The notes under the pieces are model-generated. The model had not been told where the DNA came from. It searched no databases and was given only the letters and a program-made list of their open reading frames with translations. The translations under genes and the position numbers were made by a program. This document shows, piece by piece, positions 8,229 through 17,591 of a DNA stretch of 64,000 nt (position 1 is the stretch's first letter; every line of letters begins with the position of its first letter). The stretch is from JBDRFZ01 sp043818395 (GTDB lineage Bacteria > Patescibacteriota > Patescibacteriia > 2-12-FULL-60-25), in NCBI GenBank assembly GCA_043818395.1, contig JBDRFZ010000026.1, positions 1 through 64,000 on the forward strand. Reading direction: 5' to 3'.

Positions 8229-9650
8229 ATGATCGAATTTGAAAAAGGTATTTCACATATGAAATACGGGAGTAGGGTCGAAGAAGAAAAAGATACACAG
8301 AAATCCGCCGTGGAACGTCTGCGAGTATATCGTAAGGATTTAATGGATATTCTACAGACACGGAGCACAGAAACCGTCATGGCTAACATGGATGCCGCTC
8401 TTGTGTCATGGCGGGAGCAGTCATCGAGTGCCGCAGAGGAATGGCTATCGGACAACAACAACCGCATTAACCTGTTTCAAATTTCCGGAATACGAGATGC
8501 AAAGTGGGATGACGAACCGATGGATAGCGAGCGTGCCGCGCAGTTGCTCGCTATCAAGCGGCTCATCTTAAGTATTAAGGTAATGGCAGAGGCGGATGAC
8601 GCAGAGGTGGCTGCTAGAAAGCTTGATCAAATACTCAATGAATGTGCAGATACACGTTTCATAAATGATACTGCTATCGATACGCTTGCGAGGATGGGGA
8701 AAATAGGTGGTGACAGATTGATGAGAATCATGCGCACTCCGGAGATGCCCGATATAGTGCGTGCTCGCGTGGCGCTTTCGATGTTGCGGTATGGTCAACA
8801 GATGAAGAATGCAGACAAATTGGCTACGGAAGTTCTGGAAAGGATCGTAGCTAGCGAATCCATGCTTGTTTTGAATTCGGCTATCGAGCTTGCCGGATTG
8901 ATTGGTGCGGATGTGGGTCGAAGCGCACTGGATATAATCAGTAAGAATATCAAGAATTGGCCGGCAGAAAAGCGCATATGGTTGGAGCGCGATCTTATCT
9001 CTACGCGGTTGACGATCGATCCGTCCTACCAAGACAGTGTAGCTATTGATCTGCGGGGAAGAGCATGGGTTTCAAAAAGCGGCATCGTCTTTGGAGCGCT
9101 GATTCCTCGAGGTGATTTTGAGAAGTTTGTCGCTTCGCATGGCGATCGACTGGAAAAGATGGCGGAAACGCTTACGAAAATAAATGCTGCGTTTGGGAAG
9201 GAGCCGGTAATGTACGTTGATTTGATTATGGAAGGGAAAAAAGGTGATGGTTGGACGCAGAACTCGGTTTACGCCTCGGCAGAAATCATCGGTCATTCAC
9301 GCGTGACAGAGGCGGTAAATGCCCAAGGTATCGGGCATGAGGCATGTGAACGCTGGGAGAATAAGGGTTTCGTGGATGCGGGGATGGAACGGGAATATCT
9401 TCAAATGATGGGCGATGTTTACAGCGATTCCGTTTTGGATAAATTTCGTTTGAGCCATCGGATGGATATTCCTACTCATGCAGGCCATCCGTGGGACGGT
9501 TCGCGCGAATATATAGCGGAATTAGGAAGTACGCTCCTTGTCGATCCTGAAGCTGTAAAACGATTATTTGATCCTAACAAGGACAAAGTCGCATTTGATG
9601 CATTGGAATCTTTGGAGAAGCGACTGCAACAATTTCGAGCTGGAAAGTAA
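8229..9650 (+). CDS. Unknown protein with helical repeats and a zincin-like C-terminal region
   Basis: 473 residues, not recognised. Residues about 30-260 are helix-rich and resemble degenerate HEAT-like repeats. The C-terminal region holds GIGHEACERW (H370, E371, E374) and, about 60 residues later, REYIAELGSTLL. That order resembles gluzincin metallopeptidases (HExxH plus downstream Glu), but the second His is replaced by Glu, so activity is doubtful. No signal peptide. It stands alone between a divergent membrane gene and the HicB/HicA pair. A second in-frame Met at residue 11 is an alternative start. Confidence 0.65.
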   Translation: MIEFEKGISHMKYGSRVEEEKDTQKSAVERLRVYRKDLMDILQTRSTETVMANMDAALVSWREQSSSAAEEWLSDNNNRINLFQISGIRDAKWDDEPMDSERAAQLLAIKRLILSIKVMAEADDAEVAARKLDQILNECADTRFINDTAIDTLARMGKIGGDRLMRIMRTPEMPDIVRARVALSMLRYGQQMKNADKLATEVLERIVASESMLVLNSAIELAGLIGADVGRSALDIISKNIKNWPAEKRIWLERDLISTRLTIDPSYQDSVAIDLRGRAWVSKSGIVFGALIPRGDFEKFVASHGDRLEKMAETLTKINAAFGKEPVMYVDLIMEGKKGDGWTQNSVYASAEIIGHSRVTEAVNAQGIGHEACERWENKGFVDAGMEREYLQMMGDVYSDSVLDKFRLSHRMDIPTHAGHPWDGSREYIAELGSTLLVDPEAVKRLFDPNKDKVAFDALESLEKRLQQFRAGK

Positions 9651-9854
9651 TTCCCTGTCGTAAAAATTGATAATGACAACTCACCCCGTGGCGAAAAGTC
9701 GGGGAGTATCTAATCTTGCTCGGAGTTGAGCATTTATTTTCTCTGCAAAAATAAGAAATAGTTATATCTTCCCGATATTGCACTTTATCAGTTCACAGAA
9801 ACAGTATCGTGTTCAGGGTTACAGGTATGTTAATATAATAGCATCTATAAGTGA

Positions 9855-9886
9855 TTGACTAGGAATGTTATTCAGGAATGTTATTC
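9855..9886 (+). promoter_or_regulatory. Putative promoter of the hicBA pair with tandem operator
   Basis: TTGACT at 9855 and TGTTAT at 9879 form a -35/-10 pair with 18-bp spacing. Two exact tandem copies of AGGAATGTTATTC (9861-9873 and 9874-9886) fill the spacer and overlap the -10. This position suits autoregulation by the antitoxin. Inference from position only. Confidence 0.45.
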
Positions 9887-9912
9887 AGGTTATAAATATC
9901 CTTCCAAAGATT

Positions 9913-10248
9913 ATGACCAAAGTTGTATATAAATTAGCTCAGGCACTGCGCCGCGTCGGGTTCAACTTCCACGAAGAAAATGACCCGCGAGTGAAAGCTA
10001 TGCGTGAAGCAATACACAGGCTTGGCTCGATTCAATTCGAGATTGAAGTTTTTGCTGATGGGTCATGGGCGGCTGAGTCTGTGAATGTAGATGGGATCAT
10101 TACCGGGGGGACGAATAAGGATAATATAAACAAAACGATCAAGGATGCGGTGTTTACTTATTTTGAAATACCTCCCCAGCTTTGTAATGACAAATTAATG
10201 AAAGGATCAGATGAACCGCTCAAATTGGAGCAGAGAGTGTATGTCTAG
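9913..10248 (+). CDS. hicB: HicB-like antitoxin
   Basis: 111 residues from the ATG at 9913; an in-frame ATG at 9865 lies inside the promoter/operator repeats and is unlikely. The core FEIEVFADGSWAAESVNVDG...NKTIKDAVFTYF is the partial RNase-H-like fold of HicB antitoxins. No C-terminal ribbon-helix-helix is obvious, so the N-terminal ~40 residues (basic, helical) may do the DNA binding. It overlaps the toxin-like reading frame by 8 bp, which implies translational coupling. Gene order here is antitoxin first. Confidence 0.65.
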   Translation: MTKVVYKLAQALRRVGFNFHEENDPRVKAMREAIHRLGSIQFEIEVFADGSWAAESVNVDGIITGGTNKDNINKTIKDAVFTYFEIPPQLCNDKLMKGSDEPLKLEQRVYV

Positions 10249-10476
10249 TGAGAGTCTGGCCGACGTTAAGCAAGGCGATTGGATCCGTGCCTGCCGTAAG
10301 CTCGGCCTTCAAGTTGAAACGAATCGAGGTAAAGGCGGTCATGTCCTCGTAAAGCATCCGCAGAACGGGATGAAATATACCGTACAATTCTGCATAAGGT
10401 TATCAACATCAAGATATTCAATAAGTTGAAGCAATGGGGATTTACCGAAGAACAGATTTTTGAGGCGCTGAGATAG
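10241..10476 (+). pseudogene. hicA: HicA-like mRNA interferase toxin, frameshifted
   Basis: The first ~49 codons read like HicA: DWIRACRKLGLQVETNRGKGGHVLVKHP, including the conserved G-x-H of the dsRBD-like toxin. The frame then runs into unrelated residues and stops at 10429. From about 10395 a different frame reads ILHKVINIKIFNKLKQWGFTEEQIFEALR and stops at 10476, which is the expected HicA C-terminus. The total of 236 nt is 3n+2, consistent with a one-base deletion near 10385-10395. It is either a natural toxin knockout or a sequencing error. Confidence 0.7.
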
Positions 10477-10612
10477 ATTTTCAAAACACCTGCTTCTCTA
10501 CGGAAAACATCAGGTTGTCGGGCGCTCATGGTTTGCGGAGAAAAGGATGTAGTGAGCGACCATGTCTATGTCTGGTTAGTTTTAGCAAAGTAGGGTAGCG
10601 TATTAAATAAAT

Positions 10613-12184
10613 ATGAGCGATATATCAAGGGGGTTGGCGGGAGAACTCGTCAAAGCCCTGGAGCCTCCTAAACCGGTAGAAGTACCGGAAGGTTCGAGAA
10701 TCATGGTTCATGCTGCGGTTAGCAGGTTTGCGGTACTCTACGAAAAAATACGAAACGCAGTTGATTATAAAGATGAGCATTTATTGCGGAAAGCAGCTAT
10801 TTCCCGCATCCTTAAACGTCAGCTTATTTTGGAAAGCGATCCGGAAATAATCGCCAAAAATCTTGTCCGCGAGCTGATCGGGGCGTGTTATCTGCCGAAC
10901 GGCGAATTATCGGAAGACCTGATAACCAAAACCGCCATCACCGTTAAAAAATACCAGACCATGGAAAAGTGCCGGCTGGGTTCGGGTGGGCATATGTCCT
11001 GGCTTTTACGTATCGTGACCGTGGAGATCGAAGATATTCTTGTTGATAATTCGCGCGATAAAGCATTGGTAACGTTTCTTTATGAAAGGCTTGCCGGCAA
11101 AATCAAGGTTCAGGAATTTCCTATGGAAGAATCTGATGTGCGTTTGCAAGTGTACGTGGCTTGTTCTAGGGCGCTAATCAAGGCGGATGACGATATTTTG
11201 GGTTTCAAGCTTTTACGAGCTTACATGTCCGAATGGATGAGGCCGGACGATTGGTTGGACAGTCCCAAACCCGTAGCCGAACGCCTGATCGGTGTTGAAC
11301 GAAGAATAAGGTTGAGTCTCACTCATCCTCTTTCGCAAAAATTTTTTCGTACTGTCAGGCCGTGGGCGGTTGCTTTGAACCTGCTTTGCGCCGCAATTTT
11401 GGATAAGCCGGAAGAAGCCTCGCTTCTTTTTGAAAAACCGGAACTGCTGGATGTCATGATCGCCCGCATGGCGGAGCGGAATTATAAGCAGGCCAAGGCA
11501 AAACTTCGTCGCGGAGCCGTCCGCGCCATCATCTACTTATTTTTAACCAAGATGCTTTTAGCCCTGGCTATCGAGATCCCGGTCGAGACGTGGTTGTATG
11601 AAGAGATAGCTGTGCCGGCCCTGGTGGTTAATCTGCTTTTTCCACCCGTACTAATGTTTTTTGTCTGGCTCTTCATTTCAGTACCCGGTAAAAATAATAC
11701 GGTACGTTTGCAGCAAAACGTAAAAAAACTTTTATCCACGGGTGGCGTTCCGCCGCGCGACATCCGCCTGCCGCGCAAAAAAAGCTGGTTCGCCAGAGTC
11801 GTTTTGAAAATTTTTTATGCCGTAATGTTCTTTTTAATTTTCGGCACCATCGGCTATCTGCTTATTAAATTCAGGTTCACTTTTGTTTCGGCCGGCATTT
11901 TCGTATTTTTCCTGTGCGTCGTCAGCTTCTTCGCTTTTCGCCTGCGGCAGAACGCGCGGGAATATGTGGTGATCGAAGACAAAGATTCTTTCAGGTCAGT
12001 GCTCATGGATTTTTTTTCGCTCCCTATCCTCCGTTCCGGGCAGATGCTTTCGCAGGGTATTTCCAGGCTTAACGTGTTTTTATTCTTTTTTGACTTCATT
12101 TTGGAAACCCCGTATAAGATACTCTTAACCATCCTTGAGGAATGGTTTTCTTTTCTCAAAGAGAAAAAGGAAGAACTCCAGTAA
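10613..12184 (+). CDS. Large membrane protein of unknown function
   Basis: 523 residues, no family recognised. The first ~300 residues are soluble and helix-rich. Four to five transmembrane segments follow at about 300-320, 330-355, 395-420 and 425-445, with one more hydrophobic stretch near the C-terminus. The tail is Lys/Glu-rich. It is followed after 10 bp by tgt, so the two are probably co-transcribed. It looks like a lineage-specific conserved protein. Confidence 0.75.
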   Translation: MSDISRGLAGELVKALEPPKPVEVPEGSRIMVHAAVSRFAVLYEKIRNAVDYKDEHLLRKAAISRILKRQLILESDPEIIAKNLVRELIGACYLPNGELSEDLITKTAITVKKYQTMEKCRLGSGGHMSWLLRIVTVEIEDILVDNSRDKALVTFLYERLAGKIKVQEFPMEESDVRLQVYVACSRALIKADDDILGFKLLRAYMSEWMRPDDWLDSPKPVAERLIGVERRIRLSLTHPLSQKFFRTVRPWAVALNLLCAAILDKPEEASLLFEKPELLDVMIARMAERNYKQAKAKLRRGAVRAIIYLFLTKMLLALAIEIPVETWLYEEIAVPALVVNLLFPPVLMFFVWLFISVPGKNNTVRLQQNVKKLLSTGGVPPRDIRLPRKKSWFARVVLKIFYAVMFFLIFGTIGYLLIKFRFTFVSAGIFVFFLCVVSFFAFRLRQNAREYVVIEDKDSFRSVLMDFFSLPILRSGQMLSQGISRLNVFLFFFDFILETPYKILLTILEEWFSFLKEKKEELQ

Positions 12185-12194
12185 AACGTGAATC

Positions 12195-13337
12195 ATGCCG
12201 TTGGAAAAAAACAGCTTCTCGCTGATCTCGCGAAGTAAAAAATCCAAAGCGCGTTTGGGCGTTTTAAAAACGCCGCATGGCGATCTCCCGACGCCTTTTT
12301 TCATGCCCATCGCCACCAGGGCCGCGGTCAAAACAATCTCGACCTATGATGTCGAGCGTTTAAAGAGTCCCATCCTGCTCTCGAATACTTACCATCTTTA
12401 TCTTCGTCCCGGTATGGAAGTGATAAAGGAGTTCGGCGGATTGCATAATTTCATGTCCTGGTCCGGAGCGCTACTGACTGATTCAGGAGGCTACCAGGTT
12501 TTTTCATTGGCCAAGATGCGTGAGCTGACCGAAGATGGCGCGACCTTCGCTTCGCATATCGACGGTTCGCGCCATTTGCTGACGCCCGAACTCTCGATCC
12601 AGATTCAACAGACTCTGGGTAGCGACATTGCCATGGTTCTGGACGAATGCGCGCCGCCGGATATGTCGCGGCAAAAACTCATGGAATCCGTGGCTCTCAC
12701 TACGCGCTGGGCCGAGCGGTCCAGGATCGAGTTTGAAAAAGGAATCGAAGCATCCAACAATCCAGGCGCCCAGCTTTTTGGTATTGTCCAAGGTGCTATA
12801 GATGATGAAATCAGAGTTGATCATGCGCAAAAACTTCGCGCCGTGGGTTTTAATGGATATGCCATCGGCGGATTATCGGTCGGCGAACCGTTTGAAGATG
12901 CCTGCCGGATTGTGTCGCTTTTGGACCGGGAACTCCCAGCCGATAAACCTCGTTATTTTATGGGCGGAGCCAAGCCGCATGAGATTGTGGAATACGTAAA
13001 AAGGGGAGTGGATATGCTTGATTGTGTTTTGCCGACCCGAAACGCCCGCCACGGACTTTTATATCGTTTCGTGCACGACGATTTAAGCCGTCCTGACTTT
13101 TACGAAACCATTCACGTTACCAATGAAAATCTCAAAACATCCAAAGAGCTTCTTGTGAAAAATATCGAAGGCGATGCCGTAGCAGAGGAGCTGTCGCGTT
13201 ATTCGCTTGGTTACGTCAGGCATCTCTTTACGGTCCAGGAAGTCCTGGCTCACCGCCTGGTGACTCTGGCGAATTTACGGTTCTATCTGGAACTCATGAC
13301 CAGGATCAGAAAAATAATCGGGGAGGGTGGGGTTTGA
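12195..13337 (+). CDS. tgt: Queuine tRNA-ribosyltransferase (Tgt), zinc cysteines absent
   Basis: 380 residues, normal length. Tgt exchanges guanine 34 for preQ1 in tRNAs for Asp, Asn, His and Tyr. The fold motifs are present: NTYHLYLRPG, DSGGYQVFSL (catalytic Asp), LDECAP, FGIVQGA, GGLSVGE, and the nucleophile region GVDMLDCVLPTRNARHG. Near the C-terminus, where the family normally has a CxCxxC zinc set before the 'SRAYxHHL' helix, the sequence is AVAEEL-SRYSLGYVRHLF. All three Cys are lost while the His is kept. It may be a zinc-independent variant or may have altered activity. Its stop overlaps the open frame of the following gene, whose likely start is 48 bp downstream. Confidence 0.9.
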   Translation: MPLEKNSFSLISRSKKSKARLGVLKTPHGDLPTPFFMPIATRAAVKTISTYDVERLKSPILLSNTYHLYLRPGMEVIKEFGGLHNFMSWSGALLTDSGGYQVFSLAKMRELTEDGATFASHIDGSRHLLTPELSIQIQQTLGSDIAMVLDECAPPDMSRQKLMESVALTTRWAERSRIEFEKGIEASNNPGAQLFGIVQGAIDDEIRVDHAQKLRAVGFNGYAIGGLSVGEPFEDACRIVSLLDRELPADKPRYFMGGAKPHEIVEYVKRGVDMLDCVLPTRNARHGLLYRFVHDDLSRPDFYETIHVTNENLKTSKELLVKNIEGDAVAEELSRYSLGYVRHLFTVQEVLAHRLVTLANLRFYLELMTRIRKIIGEGGV

Positions 13338-13384
13338 TCCTTGTGCATCGCTTTTTTTTTGCGTTAAAGTTCCACGACAAATAT

Positions 13385-13804
13385 ATGTCACAATGCAACA
13401 CATTACTGGTCCATTGTATGGATTTCAGATTAATTAAGGGTATTAAAAAATATATGGAAGATATGGGCTTGACCGGTGATTGCGATCTGGTTTCTGTCGC
13501 CGGCGCAGCCAAAAATATCTCCAACCCGGGAGACGTATTCGATACGCAATTTGTATTAAAACAAGTCGGCTTGTCGCATGACCTGCATCACATTAAAAAA
13601 ATTATTTTAATGAACCATCTTGATTGCGGTGCTTATGGCGGAGCCAGAGCTTTTGCTACGCCGGAAGAAGAACATGCTAAACATGTGACTGATCTCAAGG
13701 CCGCGGCCGAAGCCATCAAACAGAAATACCCCGATCTACTGATAGCCATGGTTATTGCTAAATTTTTAGATGATGGCGATCTTGGCTTTGAGGAGATCGC
13801 TTAA
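13385..13804 (+). CDS. Beta-carbonic-anhydrase-like protein
   Basis: 139 residues from the ATG at 13385. An in-frame upstream start at 13334 would overlap tgt and adds a non-conserved Phe-rich tail. HCMDFRL supplies the C-x-D-x-R motif and NHLDCGAYGG the H-x2-C motif of beta-carbonic anhydrases, so a zinc site of Cys-His-Cys type is expected. It is shorter than classic beta-CAs (~200 residues) and could be a non-canonical or inactive relative. It overlaps the helicase gene by one base (TAATG). Confidence 0.7.
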   Translation: MSQCNTLLVHCMDFRLIKGIKKYMEDMGLTGDCDLVSVAGAAKNISNPGDVFDTQFVLKQVGLSHDLHHIKKIILMNHLDCGAYGGARAFATPEEEHAKHVTDLKAAAEAIKQKYPDLLIAMVIAKFLDDGDLGFEEIA

Positions 13805-16788
13805 TGGCTGAGGATTTATTGTCGGGCCTTAATGAGGCTCAACTTAAAGCCGTAACCCACCGAAACGGTCCGCTTTTAATTGTAGCCGGTGCCGGAACGG
13901 GTAAAACCACGGTTTTAACCCGCCGCTTCATTTGGTTACTGGGCAGTAAAAAAGAAACACAAGAAACAGCGAAAGATGAACGTTCATCGCTCACTCCCGA
14001 TAACATCCTAGCCCTTACTTTTACCGAAAAAGCCGCGGGCGAGATGGAAGACCGGATACTGGAACTCATGCCCATCGGGACTTATGATTTTTGGATCTCT
14101 ACTTTTCACGGTTTTTGCCAACGCATTCTTGAGAAGTATGCGCTTGAAATAGGTCTGCCGAATAAATTTCGAGTCTTGAACGAGACTGATGCCTGGCTAC
14201 TGTTGCGAAAAAGACTCAACGAATTGCCGCTCGACTATTATCGGCCGCTTGGCAATCCTACAAAATTTTTAAATGAGCTTCTAAAGCATTTTTCCCGCGC
14301 CAAAGATGAAGGCGTAACAAGTTTGGATTATTTGGAGTTTGCTGAAAACGCGGCTTTGGATGGCGATGCTGAATTCGTAACCGGAGAGCGCGCCAGACTC
14401 AAAGAGCTGGCCGATTGTTACGTAGCTTATGAGCGTATCATGAGGCAGGAAGGCACTATGGATTTCGGCGATTTGATTTTAGAGGCTCTGCGGCTATTGC
14501 GCGAAAGGCCGCGCGTCCTCAAAGAACTTCAGGAACAATTCAAGTGTATTTTGGTCGATGAATTCCAGGATACGAATTGGGCCCAATACGAATTGATAAA
14601 ACTTTTATCCGGCGGACATCGGAATCTGACTGTCGTTGGTGATGATGATCAAGCGATATATAAATTTCGCGGAGCTTCACTCGCCAATATTCTGCAGTTT
14701 CGCGATGATTTTTTGGATGTGACAACCGTAGTTTTAACGCATAATTATCGTTCGCATCAGGAGATTTTGGATGCTGCGTATTCATTTATTACAAAAAACG
14801 ATCCCAATCGCCTGGAGGTGCAATTAAAGGATCAGGGTATTTCAAAACAACTCAAAAGCCATCAAGGCCAGGGTGGAAAAGTGGAACTCTTGTGGTTTAA
14901 GACGCTTGAAGAAGAAGCCGATGCGGTAGCCGGTCGTATCAAAGAACTTAAAGATTCGGAACCGGATTTATCGTGGAATGACATTGCAGTCTTATCCAGA
15001 TCTAATGATGGTGCCGCGCCTTTCGTTGCCGCCTTAGAACGATATGGAATTCCTTTTCGTTTTTATGCTTTGACCGGTTTATATTCCGAACCGCTTATCC
15101 TTGATATCATTTCTTTTTTAAAACTTATCGATGGTTCTATGGAGCCATCCGTGGCTTGGCGGGTTATTAGTTCGCCATGTTTTTCTTTTCCGACAAGCGA
15201 TATCGCCGCTTTTCTTCAGTACTCAACGCGAAAAGGCCTGCTACTCTGGGAAGCTGTAAAGAAGCCGCGGATAATTCCGGGTCTGGATGAATTTGCGGTT
15301 AAGCGTTCGGAAAATCTTCGGCATCATGTGGAGTCGCTCGCCGAAGCGGCTAAAAGGGATCGTCCGCTTAAAATTTTACAGATGTGTTTGGATAGAGCCG
15401 GCATTTTGAGTCATGTCATGAAATTTTCTGAACGTGAAAAAATTGAAAATATTAATTTACTCAATTCGTTTGCTAATCGTATTCAAAGGTACGAGGCCGT
15501 TAGTCATGGACCGACGCTCCGTGGTTTTTTAGAAGATCTTAGCGAAGAAATCGAGAGCGGGGAGGACGGTGCATTGCATTTTGATCCTGATGCCGGGCCT
15601 GAGCTCGTAAAAATAATGACAGTCCATGCTTCGAAAGGACTTGAATTTAAACACGTTTTTCTCGTATCAATGGTGGACCAGCGCTTTCCGACCCGCCCGC
15701 GCGGCGAAGCTATTCCTCTGCCGGACGGACTGGTCAATGAGAGGCTGACTTTGGGTAATGCGCATCTGGAAGAAGAGCGTCGTTTGTTTTACGTGGCTCT
15801 TACTCGCGCTAAACATAGCGTCACTGCTACCGGAGCCGATCATTACGGCGGGACAAGAAAAAAGAAACCCTCGGTTTTTTTAAGTGAAACGGGATTGGAA
15901 ATTCCAAAAGGGAAGGAAAATTCTGACCAGGCTTTTATATTAAAAACGCCTCTTAAAACCGAGGATCGGGAAAAAGAATTTATTTACTTCCCGCTTAAAA
16001 GGCGCTTCTCTTTTACCCAATTAGCGGCTTTCGACAAATGCCCGAAGCAATATAAATTTGCCCATGTTTATAAAATTCCGGTATTTGGGTCATTCCAAAA
16101 AAGTTTCGGGCAAACCATGCACTTGGTTTTACACGATATCCTGGCGAGACATATGGAAAGGGGCCGCGCCATGCAAGCTGATTTGTTCAGCAGTCCTGAG
16201 ACAAGCAGTTTTCAGAAGGATGAATTTAGAGTGGGCTTGGAAGAGGCACTTCAAATTTTTGAAGATCGATGGATAGATGAGTGGTATAAGTCGCGGGAGG
16301 ATCATGACAAGTTTAAAGCCGAAGGAAGATCTGCCGTAAAATCCATAATCGAAGCATGGCAGGCTGATCCGCCGGAACCAAAATTTTTAGAGCGGCCTTT
16401 TGAATGGAGGCTGGGTGAGCATTCATTAAAAGGAGCTATTGATAGGATTGATGAAGTACAAGGCGGCGGGATAGCGATATACGATTATAAAACAGGGGAG
16501 CCTAAAACGTCGGAAGACATGAATTCTTCCGATAAACATCAGCTTTGGTTGTATCAAATGGCAATGGAGAATATGGGGCTGTCCGTTAAAAAACTGGCTT
16601 ATATATATGTACGTAGTGGCAAGGAGGCCGAAGTCGAGCTTCTGCAAGGTGATGCCAGAGAAAAGTTCGTGGAGGAAATGAAGTCAAAAATGGATGATAT
16701 TTTACGATCCTCGTTCTCACCGTCGCCATCAATATTTGTATGTCGTTACTGCGACTTTCGTGGTATCTGTGAAAGTAAGAAGTTATGA
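13804..16788 (+). CDS. UvrD/Rep-family helicase fused to a RecB-like PD-(D/E)XK nuclease
   Basis: 994 residues. Superfamily 1A helicase motifs are all visible: Walker A GAGTGKTT near residue 30, LVDEFQDTN (II), GDDDQAIYKFRGA (III), and VMTVHASKGLEF-type motif V (KIMTVHASKGLEFKHVF), followed by ALTRAKHSV (VI). The C-terminal ~250 residues form a RecB/AddB-like nuclease (GAIDRIDEVQGG...IYDYKTGE). Its likely 4Fe-4S ligands are one Cys in FDKCPKQYKF and three in CRYCDFRGIC. It probably acts in DNA end processing or repair as a single-chain helicase-nuclease. Confidence 0.9.
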   Translation: MAEDLLSGLNEAQLKAVTHRNGPLLIVAGAGTGKTTVLTRRFIWLLGSKKETQETAKDERSSLTPDNILALTFTEKAAGEMEDRILELMPIGTYDFWISTFHGFCQRILEKYALEIGLPNKFRVLNETDAWLLLRKRLNELPLDYYRPLGNPTKFLNELLKHFSRAKDEGVTSLDYLEFAENAALDGDAEFVTGERARLKELADCYVAYERIMRQEGTMDFGDLILEALRLLRERPRVLKELQEQFKCILVDEFQDTNWAQYELIKLLSGGHRNLTVVGDDDQAIYKFRGASLANILQFRDDFLDVTTVVLTHNYRSHQEILDAAYSFITKNDPNRLEVQLKDQGISKQLKSHQGQGGKVELLWFKTLEEEADAVAGRIKELKDSEPDLSWNDIAVLSRSNDGAAPFVAALERYGIPFRFYALTGLYSEPLILDIISFLKLIDGSMEPSVAWRVISSPCFSFPTSDIAAFLQYSTRKGLLLWEAVKKPRIIPGLDEFAVKRSENLRHHVESLAEAAKRDRPLKILQMCLDRAGILSHVMKFSEREKIENINLLNSFANRIQRYEAVSHGPTLRGFLEDLSEEIESGEDGALHFDPDAGPELVKIMTVHASKGLEFKHVFLVSMVDQRFPTRPRGEAIPLPDGLVNERLTLGNAHLEEERRLFYVALTRAKHSVTATGADHYGGTRKKKPSVFLSETGLEIPKGKENSDQAFILKTPLKTEDREKEFIYFPLKRRFSFTQLAAFDKCPKQYKFAHVYKIPVFGSFQKSFGQTMHLVLHDILARHMERGRAMQADLFSSPETSSFQKDEFRVGLEEALQIFEDRWIDEWYKSREDHDKFKAEGRSAVKSIIEAWQADPPEPKFLERPFEWRLGEHSLKGAIDRIDEVQGGGIAIYDYKTGEPKTSEDMNSSDKHQLWLYQMAMENMGLSVKKLAYIYVRSGKEAEVELLQGDAREKFVEEMKSKMDDILRSSFSPSPSIFVCRYCDFRGICESKKL

Positions 16789-17090
16789 GTTTCGAACCAC
16801 TTCGAAAAATCATCAGCCGCTCATCCGGCGGCTTTGCTTTTTCAAAAGAACTGCAAATAGCCCAGGTTTTTGATGCATTTACCGTTGTTATGCAGAATTT
16901 ATGGGGTGATGATAAGGCGTCTTTCTTGTCTCCCGTTTCTTTTCGCGAGGGGAAATTACGAATTCAATCAATTGCGCCTTCAGCTCAGCAGCAATTTAAT
17001 GTGGAAGGAGTCAGGATCAAGAACGAGATTAATCGCAAACTAGGAAATCAAACAGTAAAATCAATTATTGTTGTAAGTAAGGGGTTCTGA
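16785..17090 (+). CDS. DUF721 (DciA-like) protein
   Basis: 101 residues. The start overlaps the helicase stop by 4 bp (ATGA). The pattern AxxxWxxxxxx...SFREGKLRIQSxAPSAQQQFxxExxxIKxEIN is that of DUF721, whose member DciA helps load the replicative helicase in bacteria lacking DnaC. Its location next to a DNA helicase gene fits a nucleic-acid role. Confidence 0.65.
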   Translation: MSFEPLRKIISRSSGGFAFSKELQIAQVFDAFTVVMQNLWGDDKASFLSPVSFREGKLRIQSIAPSAQQQFNVEGVRIKNEINRKLGNQTVKSIIVVSKGF

Positions 17091-17142
17091 TGGCGGGGGG
17101 TCACATATCTGATTTTTTCAAAATGGTGTAAAATAACCTCTA

Positions 17143-17532
17143 ATGAGTTTTAGGGCATTTGTTATTTTAATGATTACTTCCACGATTATCGCCTGGTTGT
17201 TTTGGGTATTGATAGTCATGGCCGTGAATCCGGAAGAATCTGGTCTGGCTGCTCTTCTGCTTTTTTATTTCACTCTCGCGACCGGCCTGATCGGTACGTT
17301 GACGTTACTGGGTTTGTCTTATCGCGTTTTACTTAAACCTCAGGCCGATATCATGAGCAGACAGGTAAAGACTTCTTTCAGGCATGCCGTTTTATTATCG
17401 GCCATAGCCGTTGGATCATTGGCATTGTCAGCGAGTAACCTGCTTTTCTGGTGGATAATTCTGGTATTCATCGTAGTCGCTTGCGCTATCGAATATGTAT
17501 TTTTAATGGTACATGAGTCAAGACGCGGTTAA
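17143..17532 (+). CDS. Four-helix membrane protein, unknown
   Basis: 129 residues with four hydrophobic helices (about 5-28, 35-60, 83-103, 105-122) and a basic C-terminus. No family recognised. It precedes mreB by 59 bp, so it could be linked to the cell-wall operon. Confidence 0.65.
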   Translation: MSFRAFVILMITSTIIAWLFWVLIVMAVNPEESGLAALLLFYFTLATGLIGTLTLLGLSYRVLLKPQADIMSRQVKTSFRHAVLLSAIAVGSLALSASNLLFWWIILVFIVVACAIEYVFLMVHESRRG

Positions 17533-17591
17533 GAATGTTTTACCTCTTGCGGAATCAAGCACATAAAGCGTAAGATGGCGATAACTGGCTT

